This document shows positions 42,946-50,044 of a stretch of 50,044 nt of DNA, piece after piece; position 1 is the first letter of the stretch; every line of letters starts with the position of its first letter. The stretch is from an uncultured Microbacteriaceae bacterium. Lineage in GTDB: Bacteria; Actinomycetota; Actinomycetes; Actinomycetales; Microbacteriaceae. The stretch covers positions 1-50,044 of the forward strand of contig CALMSL010000148.1 of assembly GCA_937872445.1 (NCBI GenBank). The letters run 5' to 3'. The position numbers were made by a program, and so were the translations under genes. Below the pieces are notes generated by a model. It ran no database searches. It was not told where the DNA came from and saw only the letters and a list, made by a program, of their open reading frames with translations.

Positions 42946-44487
42946 ATGGCGACGTTCGTCGATGAGGTGACCCTGCACCTTCGCGCGGGCAACGGCGGCG
43001 ATGGTTGCGTTTCCGTCCGCCGCGAGAAATTCAAACCGCTCGCCGGTCCGGATGGCGGCAACGGGGGAAACGCGGGTGACGTCATCCTCGTGAGCGATCC
43101 GCAGGTCACCACGCTGCTGGGATACCACCGCGCCCCCCACCGCAGGTCAGACAATGGCGGACCGGGCATGGGAGATAATCGGAGCGGATTCAGCACGCCG
43201 GATGTCATCCTGCCCGTGCCGGTGGGCACCGTCGTCAAGGATGTGGACGGAAACGAACTCGCCGACCTTGCCGAACCTGGCATGCGGCTGGTGGCCGCCG
43301 CCGGCGGCCAGGGGGGACTCGGCAACGCGGCCCTGGCGAGCACGAAGCGCAAAGCCCCCGGTTTCGCTCTGCTCGGAACCCCCGGGTGGCAGGGCGACAT
43401 CGTTCTCGAGCTCAAGGTCGTCGCGGACATTGCGCTTGTGGGTTTCCCCTCTGCGGGCAAGTCGAGTCTCGTCGCGGCCATGTCGGCGGCGAAACCGAAG
43501 ATCGCCGACTATCCGTTCACGACGCTGCACCCGAACCTCGGGGTCGTGCAGGCGGGGGACACGAGGTACACCGTGGCGGATGTCCCCGGCCTCATCGAGG
43601 GTGCAAGCGCGGGGAAAGGGCTCGGCCTGGAGTTCCTTCGCCACGTCGAGCGCTGCTCTGCGCTCGTGCACGTTCTGGACTGCGCGACGCTGGAGCCGGG
43701 CAGAGATCCGATCAGCGATCTGGATGTGATCCTGAAGGAACTCGCCGCGTATCCGGTGCCCGAAGGTCAGCTTCCCCTGCTCGAGCGTCCGCACGTCGTC
43801 GCACTCAACAAGATCGACGTCCCGGAGGCGCGCGACCTCGCAGAATTCGTGCGCCCGGAACTGGAGGCGCGCGGACTGACGGTGTTCGAGATCTCCACCG
43901 TGAGCCGGGAGGGTTTGAAGCAGCTCTCCTTCGCGCTCGCCGAGCTCGTCACGACCGCCAGGGCATCAGTCGAAACGGCAGGTCCGCGGATCGTGCTGCG
44001 GCCGAAACCCGTCGATGATGGTGGCTTCCACGTTCGAGTGGAGGGCGGTTCCGGCGGTAACACCTACCGGGTGATCGGGGCGAAGCCCGACCGCTGGGTC
44101 GCGCAAACCGACTTCAACAATGATGAGGCGGTGGGCTTCCTCGCCGACCGGCTCGCGAAACTCGGCGTCGAAGACGAGTTGTTCAAGGCGGGAGCCGTCG
44201 CCGGGTCTACAGTGGTCATTGGCGCTGGCCACGGTGTCGTCTTCGACTGGGAGCCGACCCTGACGTCGACAGCCGAGCTGATCACAAGTCCGCGCGGCGC
44301 AGATGCCCGCCTGGACGCATCGGAGCGTCCGACTCGGAGCAAACGCCGCGACGACTACTTCGCCCGCATGGATGCGAAGGCCGATGCCCGCGCGGAACTC
44401 ATTCGCGAGCGCGAGGCCGGCCTGTGGACCGATGACGAAGGATTTGCGGTGGAGCGAGAAAAGGACGACACGAACGAACATGACTGA
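42946..44487 (+). CDS. obgE: Obg GTPase
   Basis: A 513-aa GTPase acting in 50S assembly and stress control. The Gly-rich Obg fold lies at 1-158 ([31 protein letters not shown]). G1 is GFPSAGKSS (166-174), G3 [10 protein letters not shown]4 NKID. The OCT domain is at about 345-425 ([20 protein letters not shown]). An acidic/basic tail of about 80 residues is typical of actinobacteria. AAGGAG precedes ATG 42946. The stop overlaps proB by eight bases. Confidence 0.97.
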   Translation: MATFVDEVTLHLRAGNGGDGCVSVRREKFKPLAGPDGGNGGNAGDVILVSDPQVTTLLGYHRAPHRRSDNGGPGMGDNRSGFSTPDVILPVPVGTVVKDVDGNELADLAEPGMRLVAAAGGQGGLGNAALASTKRKAPGFALLGTPGWQGDIVLELKVVADIALVGFPSAGKSSLVAAMSAAKPKIADYPFTTLHPNLGVVQAGDTRYTVADVPGLIEGASAGKGLGLEFLRHVERCSALVHVLDCATLEPGRDPISDLDVILKELAAYPVPEGQLPLLERPHVVALNKIDVPEARDLAEFVRPELEARGLTVFEISTVSREGLKQLSFALAELVTTARASVETAGPRIVLRPKPVDDGGFHVRVEGGSGGNTYRVIGAKPDRWVAQTDFNNDEAVGFLADRLAKLGVEDELFKAGAVAGSTVVIGAGHGVVFDWEPTLTSTAELITSPRGADARLDASERPTRSKRRDDYFARMDAKADARAELIREREAGLWTDDEGFAVEREKDDTNEHD

Positions 44488-45349
44488 TCAGATCACGACG
44501 CGCGCGCAGATTCCTCTGGCGCGAAGAATTGTTGTGAAGGTCGGTTCGTCCTCGGTGAGCGGGGCAAATGCTGCGCAGATCCCACTTCTTGTGGATGCGC
44601 TTGCCGCCGCTCACGCGCGAGGCACCGAGGTCATTCTCGTTTCCTCGGGCGCGATCGCCACGGGCATGCCGTATTTGAAGCTCAATGGGAGGCCGAGCGA
44701 CCTCGCGACGCAGCAGGCTGCGGCCGCCGTGGGGCAGAACGTGCTCGTGTTCCGCTACCAGGAAAGCCTCGACCGATACCGAATAGTCGCGGGTCAGGTT
44801 CTCCTCACCGCGGGGGACCTGGAAAATCCGGCGCACCGCTCGAACGCGCAGCGAGCGATGGAGCGACTGCTGTCTTTGCGCATCCTGCCGATCGTGAACG
44901 AGAACGACACTGTTGCGACGCATGAAATCCGGTTCGGCGACAACGATCGCCTCGCGGCCCTCGTCTCCCAGCTGGTCGGCGCCGACCTTCTCTTGCTGCT
45001 GTCGGATGTCGACGCACTGTATACGAAGCCGCCGCGCGATCCCGGCGCGGAACGCATCGAGGACGTGGACGTCGACGATGCACTCGAACGGGTCGAATTC
45101 GGCGGCATCGGGGACACCGGTGTGGGAACCGGCGGGGCGAGAACGAAGGTGTCCGCGGCCAAACTGGCGGCCTCCTCCGGGACGCCCGTGCTGCTGACGT
45201 CGACGGATCTCATCGGGGAGGCTCTCGCCGGGCACCACCTCGGTACCTGGTTCGCGGCCGAAAACGAGCCGAGCCAGCCCGTTCACGATAGATTAGTGAG
45301 GGCGCGAGGCACCCAGCCGGCCGCGCCGGCCGAACGGAGAGAGAAATGA
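44480..45349 (+). CDS. proB: Glutamate 5-kinase (short form, no PUA domain)
   Basis: A 289-aa amino-acid kinase for the first step of proline synthesis. [11 protein letters not shown] (P-loop-like), [18 protein letters not shown] and [20 protein letters not shown] are canonical. The PUA domain found in longer enzymes (about 367 aa) is missing; the protein ends shortly after the kinase fold. ATG 44480 overlaps obgE. proA does not follow; instead a 71-aa membrane protein overlaps the stop. Confidence 0.94.
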   Translation: MTDQITTRAQIPLARRIVVKVGSSSVSGANAAQIPLLVDALAAAHARGTEVILVSSGAIATGMPYLKLNGRPSDLATQQAAAAVGQNVLVFRYQESLDRYRIVAGQVLLTAGDLENPAHRSNAQRAMERLLSLRILPIVNENDTVATHEIRFGDNDRLAALVSQLVGADLLLLLSDVDALYTKPPRDPGAERIEDVDVDDALERVEFGGIGDTGVGTGGARTKVSAAKLAASSGTPVLLTSTDLIGEALAGHHLGTWFAAENEPSQPVHDRLVRARGTQPAAPAERREK

Positions 45350-45561
45350 TTCAGCTTGCTGTCGCTGCCGCCGAGGAGCACGCAGCCCCCCTGTTGATGC
45401 CGAACTGGGCCTTCGCGCTGACCGCGTTCATCGTCTTCCTCCTGCTCGGCATCGTCACCTGGAGTTTCCGTGACGTCGCCAACCGTCACGCCCAGAAGGT
45501 GGATGCGGCTGGCGCCGACCACGGTGCACACTCCGGCGCAGGCGAGCGCAGCGGCCACTAG
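45346..45561 (+). CDS. Small single-pass membrane protein
   Basis: A 71-aa protein: a short N-terminus, one membrane helix ([19 protein letters not shown], about 20-39) and a hydrophilic His/Gly/Ala tail ending GERSGH. ATG overlaps the proB stop (ATGA). Similar small proteins sit at this place in relatives; function unknown. Confidence 0.75.
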   Translation: MIQLAVAAAEEHAAPLLMPNWAFALTAFIVFLLLGIVTWSFRDVANRHAQKVDAAGADHGAHSGAGERSGH

Positions 45562-45572
45562 GGCCCGTTTCG

Positions 45573-46175
45573 ATGTCCGCCATCGCGCATCCGCGTGCTC
45601 GCATCGGCGTGATGGGCGGAACTTTCGACCCGATTCACAACGGCCACCTCGTCGCCGCGAGCGAAGTGCGGCAGCACTTCGACCTTGACGAAGTGATCTT
45701 CGTGCCCACTGGCCAGTCGTACCAGAAGCGCGACGTGTCGGCCCCGGAGCATCGATACCTGATGACGGTGATCGCCACCGCGTCGAACCCGGATTTCACG
45801 GTGAGCCGAATCGACATCGAACGGGGCGGACCGACCTACACTTTCGATACGCTGACCGAAATTCGTGCAACGCATCCCGACGCCGATTTGTTCTTTATTT
45901 CCGGTGCGGATGCGGTGGCGGAAATTCTGGAATGGAAGCACGCGCCCGAGCTTTTCTCGCTTGCACACTTCGTTGCTGTGAGCCGGCCGGGACATCCGCT
46001 CACCGTTTCCGGATTGCCGGAGGAGCACGTAAGCTTGCTGGAAGTGCCTGCGCTGGCTATATCGTCCACTGACTGTCGTAGCCGGGTCAGCCGGGATTTC
46101 CCGGTGTGGTACCTGGTTCCCGACGGCGTCGTGCAGTACATCGCCAAGTACCATCTGTATCGGAGTTCCACGTGA
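45573..46175 (+). CDS. nadD: Nicotinate-nucleotide adenylyltransferase
   Basis: A 200-aa nucleotidyltransferase making deamido-NAD. The nucleotide-binding motif [11 protein letters not shown] (15-25) and the ISSTDCR motif near residue 170 (family ISSTxIR) are clear, and the length is normal. It is followed by a Pro/Ala-rich membrane protein whose GTG overlaps the stop (GTGA). Confidence 0.96.
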   Translation: MSAIAHPRARIGVMGGTFDPIHNGHLVAASEVRQHFDLDEVIFVPTGQSYQKRDVSAPEHRYLMTVIATASNPDFTVSRIDIERGGPTYTFDTLTEIRATHPDADLFFISGADAVAEILEWKHAPELFSLAHFVAVSRPGHPLTVSGLPEEHVSLLEVPALAISSTDCRSRVSRDFPVWYLVPDGVVQYIAKYHLYRSST

Positions 46176-47782
46176 CAACCTGGCAAGATCAGCAGCCGAT
46201 GAGTCGGCGAGCGCTTCGCGAGAGCGAGCGTGCTCACGCCCAGGTCGTGATGTCCGATTCTCATGAGCTTGAAGAACCGGAAACCGGTTCTGATCAGCAA
46301 ATTTGGCCCAAGGAATCCTTCGCGGAACCTTTGGATTACACCACGCAGGCTCGGCAGCCCGTCACGCCACCGGTCGCGCCCCTTCGGCGCCCGCGACCAA
46401 CCCCCACGGATCAGCCAGCCACCGAATCGGCCAGCTACCGATTGCGCGATTTCTCACCCGAGTCGCGCGGATCCTCCTTCTCCTCGACGCAACCAGCCCC
46501 CTGGACTCCGCCCTCGGCAGGCAGCGAGGACCTGAATTATCACACCTCCGTCGGCGCCGAGAGACCGGGCCAACCGGGCTACTCAGCCCCGGTTTCCGCC
46601 CCCCCAGTCGTAGTCACACCCGAAGAGGTGCCACCGGCACGTTCCGAGTCGGCAGGCGCACCGCAGAACAACCCGGAAGAGCACACACTCACGCGTCGGG
46701 AACTTCGGGAAATGCGAAATGCCGCAGCACCGAGCATGCCTGCCGAAGCTGCAGCCCCCACCCAGCTTCCCGAGGAGTTCAAGCCTGCGCAGAACGAGGA
46801 ACTGACTGCGGCGATGGCGGAGTTCGACGCCATGTTCCAGGCGCGGAGTATCCCGCCGCTTGTTGAACCGCCAGCCCCCCAACGGCCAAGCACACCGCCG
46901 GTTTCTGAAACTCCAGCACGGCCAGTAGCAGCGGAGCCTCCCAGTTTCGAGGATCGTCTGGAGGCTCCTCGAGCCGAGGACCGTCTGACGACACCGAGTC
47001 CCGAGAATCGTGTCGAGGCCCCTGTGGCCCGGGAATCCGCACCACCAGCACCGTCGGCACCTCCGGCACCGCTTGCGGCACCGGCACCCACCGCCGCGCC
47101 CGCGCCGTACGCGGCACCGGCACCCACCGCCGCGCCCGCGCCGTACGCGGTACCGGCACCCGTGGCACCACCGGTCCCGGATGCTCAGCCCGCCTCCCAC
47201 CCGCTGCCCGAACCTCCCGTGTCGGAAACACCAGCACCAGCGGCACCCGAGGCGCCGGCAGAGCCGTTGCGCGAAGTGATTTCGGCACCGGAAGTGTATG
47301 CGGCCCCCGCCGGGCACTGGTCCAATCAGGTCGACATCGATGAGAACGTGAACAAGTCACGCGGGCCGCACAAGCGGGATCTTGCCTCCAGCGATGCCAT
47401 CACGACGAGTGCACTGATTCTGCCGGGGCTCCCCGCAACTGGCCCTCTCACCGGTCCCATCAACGGAACCGGCCAGCTGCTCATGACCGGGTCCATTGAA
47501 TTGCCGCGCAGCCTCGGCATCAGCGGGCTGCACCCGTCGCGTTACGATCGCGCCGACATCGACTCCATCATCGACGCGGGTGATCGCGAGGATGCCGCAC
47601 CGGATTCCGCGCCGGTTCGCGCAGTGAGGGCGGTGAGCACCTACACCTCGTCAGAGGGAATCATTCAGACCAAAGAGCCTCGTGGAAACAACCTTCCGAT
47701 GGTGCTCTCCATTACGGCAGGGGTCATGATGATTGGTGTCGTTGTGCTCGTTGTCGCCGGAATGATTTTCAAGATCTTCTGA
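46172..47782 (+). CDS. Pro/Ala-rich membrane-anchored protein between nadD and rsfS
   Basis: A 536-aa protein. The start [14 protein letters not shown] and the motif [12 protein letters not shown] near residue 170 are the only ordered-looking parts of a long disordered Pro/Ala/Glu-rich region (about 50-375). A conserved-looking block ([20 protein letters not shown], about 405-424) and [17 protein letters not shown] follow. One C-terminal membrane helix ([20 protein letters not shown]) lies at the very end, so most of the protein is cytoplasmic. Function unknown; position between nadD and rsfS is typical for Microbacteriaceae. GTG 46172 has CGGAG six bases upstream. Confidence 0.75.
   Translation: MTTWQDQQPMSRRALRESERAHAQVVMSDSHELEEPETGSDQQIWPKESFAEPLDYTTQARQPVTPPVAPLRRPRPTPTDQPATESASYRLRDFSPESRGSSFSSTQPAPWTPPSAGSEDLNYHTSVGAERPGQPGYSAPVSAPPVVVTPEEVPPARSESAGAPQNNPEEHTLTRRELREMRNAAAPSMPAEAAAPTQLPEEFKPAQNEELTAAMAEFDAMFQARSIPPLVEPPAPQRPSTPPVSETPARPVAAEPPSFEDRLEAPRAEDRLTTPSPENRVEAPVARESAPPAPSAPPAPLAAPAPTAAPAPYAAPAPTAAPAPYAVPAPVAPPVPDAQPASHPLPEPPVSETPAPAAPEAPAEPLREVISAPEVYAAPAGHWSNQVDIDENVNKSRGPHKRDLASSDAITTSALILPGLPATGPLTGPINGTGQLLMTGSIELPRSLGISGLHPSRYDRADIDSIIDAGDREDAAPDSAPVRAVRAVSTYTSSEGIIQTKEPRGNNLPMVLSITAGVMMIGVVVLVVAGMIFKIF
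47075..47161 (+). repeat. In-frame 36-bp tandem repeat
   Basis: Two identical 36-bp units (47075-47110 and 47111-47146) and a partial third encode repeats of about 12 residues ([12 protein letters not shown]) in the disordered region of the Pro/Ala-rich protein. Confidence 0.9.
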
Positions 47783-47820
47783 TTCGTGATCATTTCACTG
47801 ACTTTCGGATTCTCTTCCCT

Positions 47821-48177
47821 GTGACCGCATCCGACCACGCTCGCGAACTCCTCGCGGTTGCCGCAAAGGCCGCGGACGCGAAAGGGGCCGAAGATCTGGT
47901 CGCATTGGATGTGTCAGGACCGTTGCCGTTCGCAGATATCTTTCTGGTCGTCAGCGGGCGCAATGAGCGCCAGGTCCAGGCCATAGCGGCGGAGATTGAG
48001 GACAAACTCGTTGGGCACGGTGCGAAGCCGCTGCGACGCGAAGGCAGAACGCAGGGGCGATGGGTGCTCCTCGATTTCGGGGACCTGGTCGTTCACGTTT
48101 TCCATGATGAAGAGCGCATGTTTTACTCGCTCGAACGACTGTGGAGCGACTGTCCGGTAATTCCGTTCGGCCCGTGA
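47821..48177 (+). CDS. rsfS: Ribosomal silencing factor RsfS
   Basis: A 118-aa protein that binds L14 and blocks subunit joining when nutrients are low. ADIFLVVSGRNERQVQAIA and the WVLLDFGDLVVHVFHDEERMFY region are the family signatures. GTG 47821, 38 bases after the Pro/Ala-rich gene. The stop overlaps the next gene's GTG (GTGA). Confidence 0.95.
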   Translation: MTASDHARELLAVAAKAADAKGAEDLVALDVSGPLPFADIFLVVSGRNERQVQAIAAEIEDKLVGHGAKPLRREGRTQGRWVLLDFGDLVVHVFHDEERMFYSLERLWSDCPVIPFGP

Positions 48178-49157
48178 GCACGATCGAGCTTCCGCGGTGG
48201 GACGGACGGCCCGGCGACTCGCAGCGCTGCCTCACCCTCGTCGACTCGTGGGCCGAGGCCCTGCTTTCCACTGGAATCGTTGACGCGTTCTCGCCGACGG
48301 AGGGCGCCAGGCTGGCAACGCTCACGGGTTCGCCGCTTTTCGATCGCCTTGACGATGTTGCGGCGGAGTTCTGGGATTTTCGTCGCGGCCGGGAGCGAAA
48401 CCTCGCGATCGTGCCGCAGTTTTCGTCGGCGCAGCAACGGGCAATAGTTCGCGCAGCGGCGGATCTCGGACTCGATGGCACCCCACCGCCAACCCGCACC
48501 CACTATGACGCTGTCATCCTTACCGGCGGGATGGTGCGGGCCGGGATTGTGAAGCCCCGATTCCTCCGCGAGCTGCACGATAACGGGCTCGGCTGGCGTG
48601 AGGGCGTGTTCCTCGGTGCATTCCGCACGTTTGCGGGGGATGAAGCAGCTCTCGCGGCTGCCCTCGGAGTGGAGGGGAACGACGAGTTCGACGCCATGGT
48701 CACCGGGATGCGCGGCGCATTCGACCTGGGTGCGCCCGACCACGTGGAGGGGTCGGATGAGGTGGGGTCGGCTCGCCGCGGTACGTCAGCATGGCGAGTG
48801 GAAAGCTGGACCGTGAACGACCGGATGCTTCGCGTCATCGCCGCCCCATCATCCGATCCTGAGCATCGCCGCGCGAACACCGTCGACACCTACCGGTTCT
48901 GGGCCCGCCGCGCCCACTCCATCCAATCCGTGCTCGTCATCACGACTCCCGTGTACGTGCCGTATCAGGCTGCGGGCGCGATCGAGGTGCTGGGGCTCGA
49001 GTTCGGCCTTTCCGTGGAGACGGTCGCCGTGAGCAACACCGCGAGTGACCTTGGAGAGCACACGCAGCCGTTCCTGCCCATGCATCAGGTGCAGGAACTG
49101 CGCTCGGCGGTGCACGGCTTCCGGCAATTGCGGCGGCAGCTGGCGGACAGCATCTGA
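48174..49157 (+). CDS. Conserved hypothetical protein, translationally coupled to rsfS
   Basis: A 327-aa soluble protein. A central segment THYDAVILTGGMVRAGIVKP followed by a helical part, and a later VLVITTPVYVPYQAAGAIEV, look like a Rossmann-type alpha/beta fold and faintly recall DUF218/YdcF proteins, but I do not recognise the family. GTG 48174 overlaps the rsfS stop. Confidence 0.7.
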   Translation: MSTIELPRWDGRPGDSQRCLTLVDSWAEALLSTGIVDAFSPTEGARLATLTGSPLFDRLDDVAAEFWDFRRGRERNLAIVPQFSSAQQRAIVRAAADLGLDGTPPPTRTHYDAVILTGGMVRAGIVKPRFLRELHDNGLGWREGVFLGAFRTFAGDEAALAAALGVEGNDEFDAMVTGMRGAFDLGAPDHVEGSDEVGSARRGTSAWRVESWTVNDRMLRVIAAPSSDPEHRRANTVDTYRFWARRAHSIQSVLVITTPVYVPYQAAGAIEVLGLEFGLSVETVAVSNTASDLGEHTQPFLPMHQVQELRSAVHGFRQLRRQLADSI

Positions 49158-49239
49158 AACAAGCCTGGCCGGGCAGGCGGTGGACATGGGATGATGGACC
49201 CGTACGACACACGAACTCCATAAAACCTGAGGGCACATA

Positions 49240-49824
49240 ATGAAGTTCCGCGCTGCTGTTGTCCCCCTTGCCGTTGTGCTGGCGATTTCTGGTTGTGTTC
49301 CGCGGGCCGATGAGCCGGCACGGAGTCCGTCTCCTGCTGCGCCGACGCCTTCTGAGAGTGTGAGCGAATCACCCGCGGCGCTCGAGCTTCGTTTACCCGG
49401 TTCCTGCGACGCTCTGGTGCCGCTCGCCACTATCCGAGCGCAGTTCGAGGTGAGTTTCGAGCCCATTGCTCTTCACTCCCTCTCCGGATACGAGGGTGCA
49501 CAGGATTTCGCAGCTCGCGGTGGGATCACGTGCCTGTGGGGGATCCCCAATTCGGATGGCGGCACTGTCACGGCATTTGCCGCGGCGCGCGCGACGGACA
49601 CCGATGAACAGCAGGTCGACGCGTGGCGGAGCGCAGGGTTGTCGGAGTGCCCGCCGTTCCTCGATGCCTGCTTCTTCGAGCAGGTGGTGTTCGAGGAGGG
49701 CGAGTATTGGACGGCTCACGTGCTCGTCAAAGGATTCGAGTTGTGGATTCAGGGGTCATCAAGATCGCTTGACCCGTTGCTCGTGGTAGCTCGGGCTGTC
49801 GCAACCAGCATGGGTTACGTGTGA
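49240..49824 (+). CDS. Putative lipoprotein
   Basis: A 194-aa protein with a signal peptide and lipobox AISGC (Cys19), then a Ser/Pro linker (PARSPSPAAPTPSESVSES, split here from a longer stretch). The exported domain of about 140 residues has four cysteines (SCDAL, ITCLW, SECPPF, DACFF) that could form two disulfides. Function unknown. ATG 49240 is preceded by GAGGG. Confidence 0.78.
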   Translation: MKFRAAVVPLAVVLAISGCVPRADEPARSPSPAAPTPSESVSESPAALELRLPGSCDALVPLATIRAQFEVSFEPIALHSLSGYEGAQDFAARGGITCLWGIPNSDGGTVTAFAAARATDTDEQQVDAWRSAGLSECPPFLDACFFEQVVFEEGEYWTAHVLVKGFELWIQGSSRSLDPLLVVARAVATSMGYV

Positions 49825-49891
49825 CCCGTACCGATCGAACCCTCGCGGTGTAGTAATCTGAGGAAGTTGTGTGCGAGCGATCGCACGCTGC

Positions 49892-49964
49892 GGGGCTGTG
49901 GCGCAGTTGGTAGCGCACCTGCATGGCATGCAGGGGGTCAGGGGTTCGAATCCCCTCAGCTCCA
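49892..49964 (+). tRNA. tRNA-Ala (anticodon GGC)
   Basis: GGGGCTG pairs with CAGCTCC (one G-U) as the acceptor stem. The D arm (GCGCAGTTGGTAGCGC), anticodon loop ATGGCAT (anticodon GGC) and T arm (AGGGGTTCGAATCCCCT) are complete. CCA is not encoded. Confidence 0.97.
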
Positions 49965-49971
49965 CAATGTG

Positions 49972-50008
49972 ATGTCTCGCGACATAGGTCTCATATGTCG
50001 CGAGACAT
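49972..50008. repeat. Perfect 15-bp inverted repeat just after tRNA-Ala
   Basis: ATGTCTCGCGACATA (49972-49986) and its exact complement (49994-50008) flank the 7-base loop GGTCTCA. GACAT(A/T)GGTCTC also occurs as a direct repeat (49981-49992 and 50004-50015). It may be a tRNA terminator hairpin or the end of a mobile element continuing beyond the window. There is no T tract. Confidence 0.85.
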
Positions 50009-50044
50009 TGGTCTCTTGTTGGGCCATCTGCCGGCGGGTTTGAG

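Noticed and set aside
49759-49965. Minus-strand frame starting MELRGFEPLTPCMPCR
   Set aside because: This is the antisense of tRNA-Ala(GGC), a classic false protein in databases.

Overview
This is a GC-rich chromosomal segment from an actinobacterium, most likely of the family Microbacteriaceae (order Micrococcales). The evidence is the gene order (tig-clpP1-clpP2 with clpX close by; ileS-folC-DUF4233-ndk; vkor-rne; rplU-rpmA-obgE-proB-nadD-rsfS), several families typical of these bacteria (DUF2510, DUF4031, DUF4233, an SCO7613-like membrane protein), a translational-type T-box in front of ileS, many GTG starts and several apparently leaderless genes. No prophage, complete insertion sequence, rRNA operon or CRISPR array is visible. 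tRNA genes are Gly(TCC), Pro(TGG) and Ala(GGC).

Layout. 1-2.7 kb: the 5' part of a membrane protein, then two compact metal/sulfur-response modules. One is a CsoR/CstR-type repressor divergent from a 62-aa Cys-rich protein. The other is an ArsR-type repressor divergent from a 26-residue peptide holding eight cysteines. 2.9-4.8 kb: a DMT transporter with a His-rich tail and two tRNAs. 4.8-11.3 kb: protein quality control (trigger factor, ClpP1, ClpP2, ClpX), interrupted on the minus strand by a copper-associated trio (CopC, YcnI, membrane protein). 11.4-15 kb: a BenE-type transporter, a GntR regulator and a true ACC deaminase, followed by a CopG-like/Doc toxin-antitoxin pair. 15-20 kb: M3 peptidase, methyltransferase, NAD-epimerase-like protein and a winged-helix regulator behind an unusual phased operator array. 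20-28.3 kb: valS, a PTS-rich membrane-anchored protein, an MFS (MHS) transporter with TetR, a YtrA-type GntR with a DUF1648 protein, and an AbiEi-like protein.

28.4-34.2 kb: T-box, ileS, folC, DUF4233 and ndk in one translationally coupled run. 34.6-37.9 kb: a complete glycine-betaine/proline ABC uptake operon (proV-proW-proX). 37.9-44.5 kb: VKOR, RNase E/G, DUF4031, a membrane protein, L21, L27 and Obg. 44.5-49.8 kb: proB, a tiny membrane protein, nadD, a Pro/Ala-rich membrane protein, rsfS, an unrecognised protein and a lipoprotein, mostly overlapping start to stop. The window ends after tRNA-Ala with a long perfect inverted repeat.

Most of the window is core housekeeping. The points most worth a second look are: (i) the ArsR/Cys-rich micropeptide pair with its complete divergent promoter and operator; (ii) a palindromic repeat present between doc and the M3 peptidase gene and also, in frame, inside ileS; (iii) a 14-bp-phased array of TTGCAAAGA half-sites before a leaderless winged-helix regulator; (iv) the ACC deaminase locus; (v) two intergenic tandem repeats, one directly upstream of clpP1.
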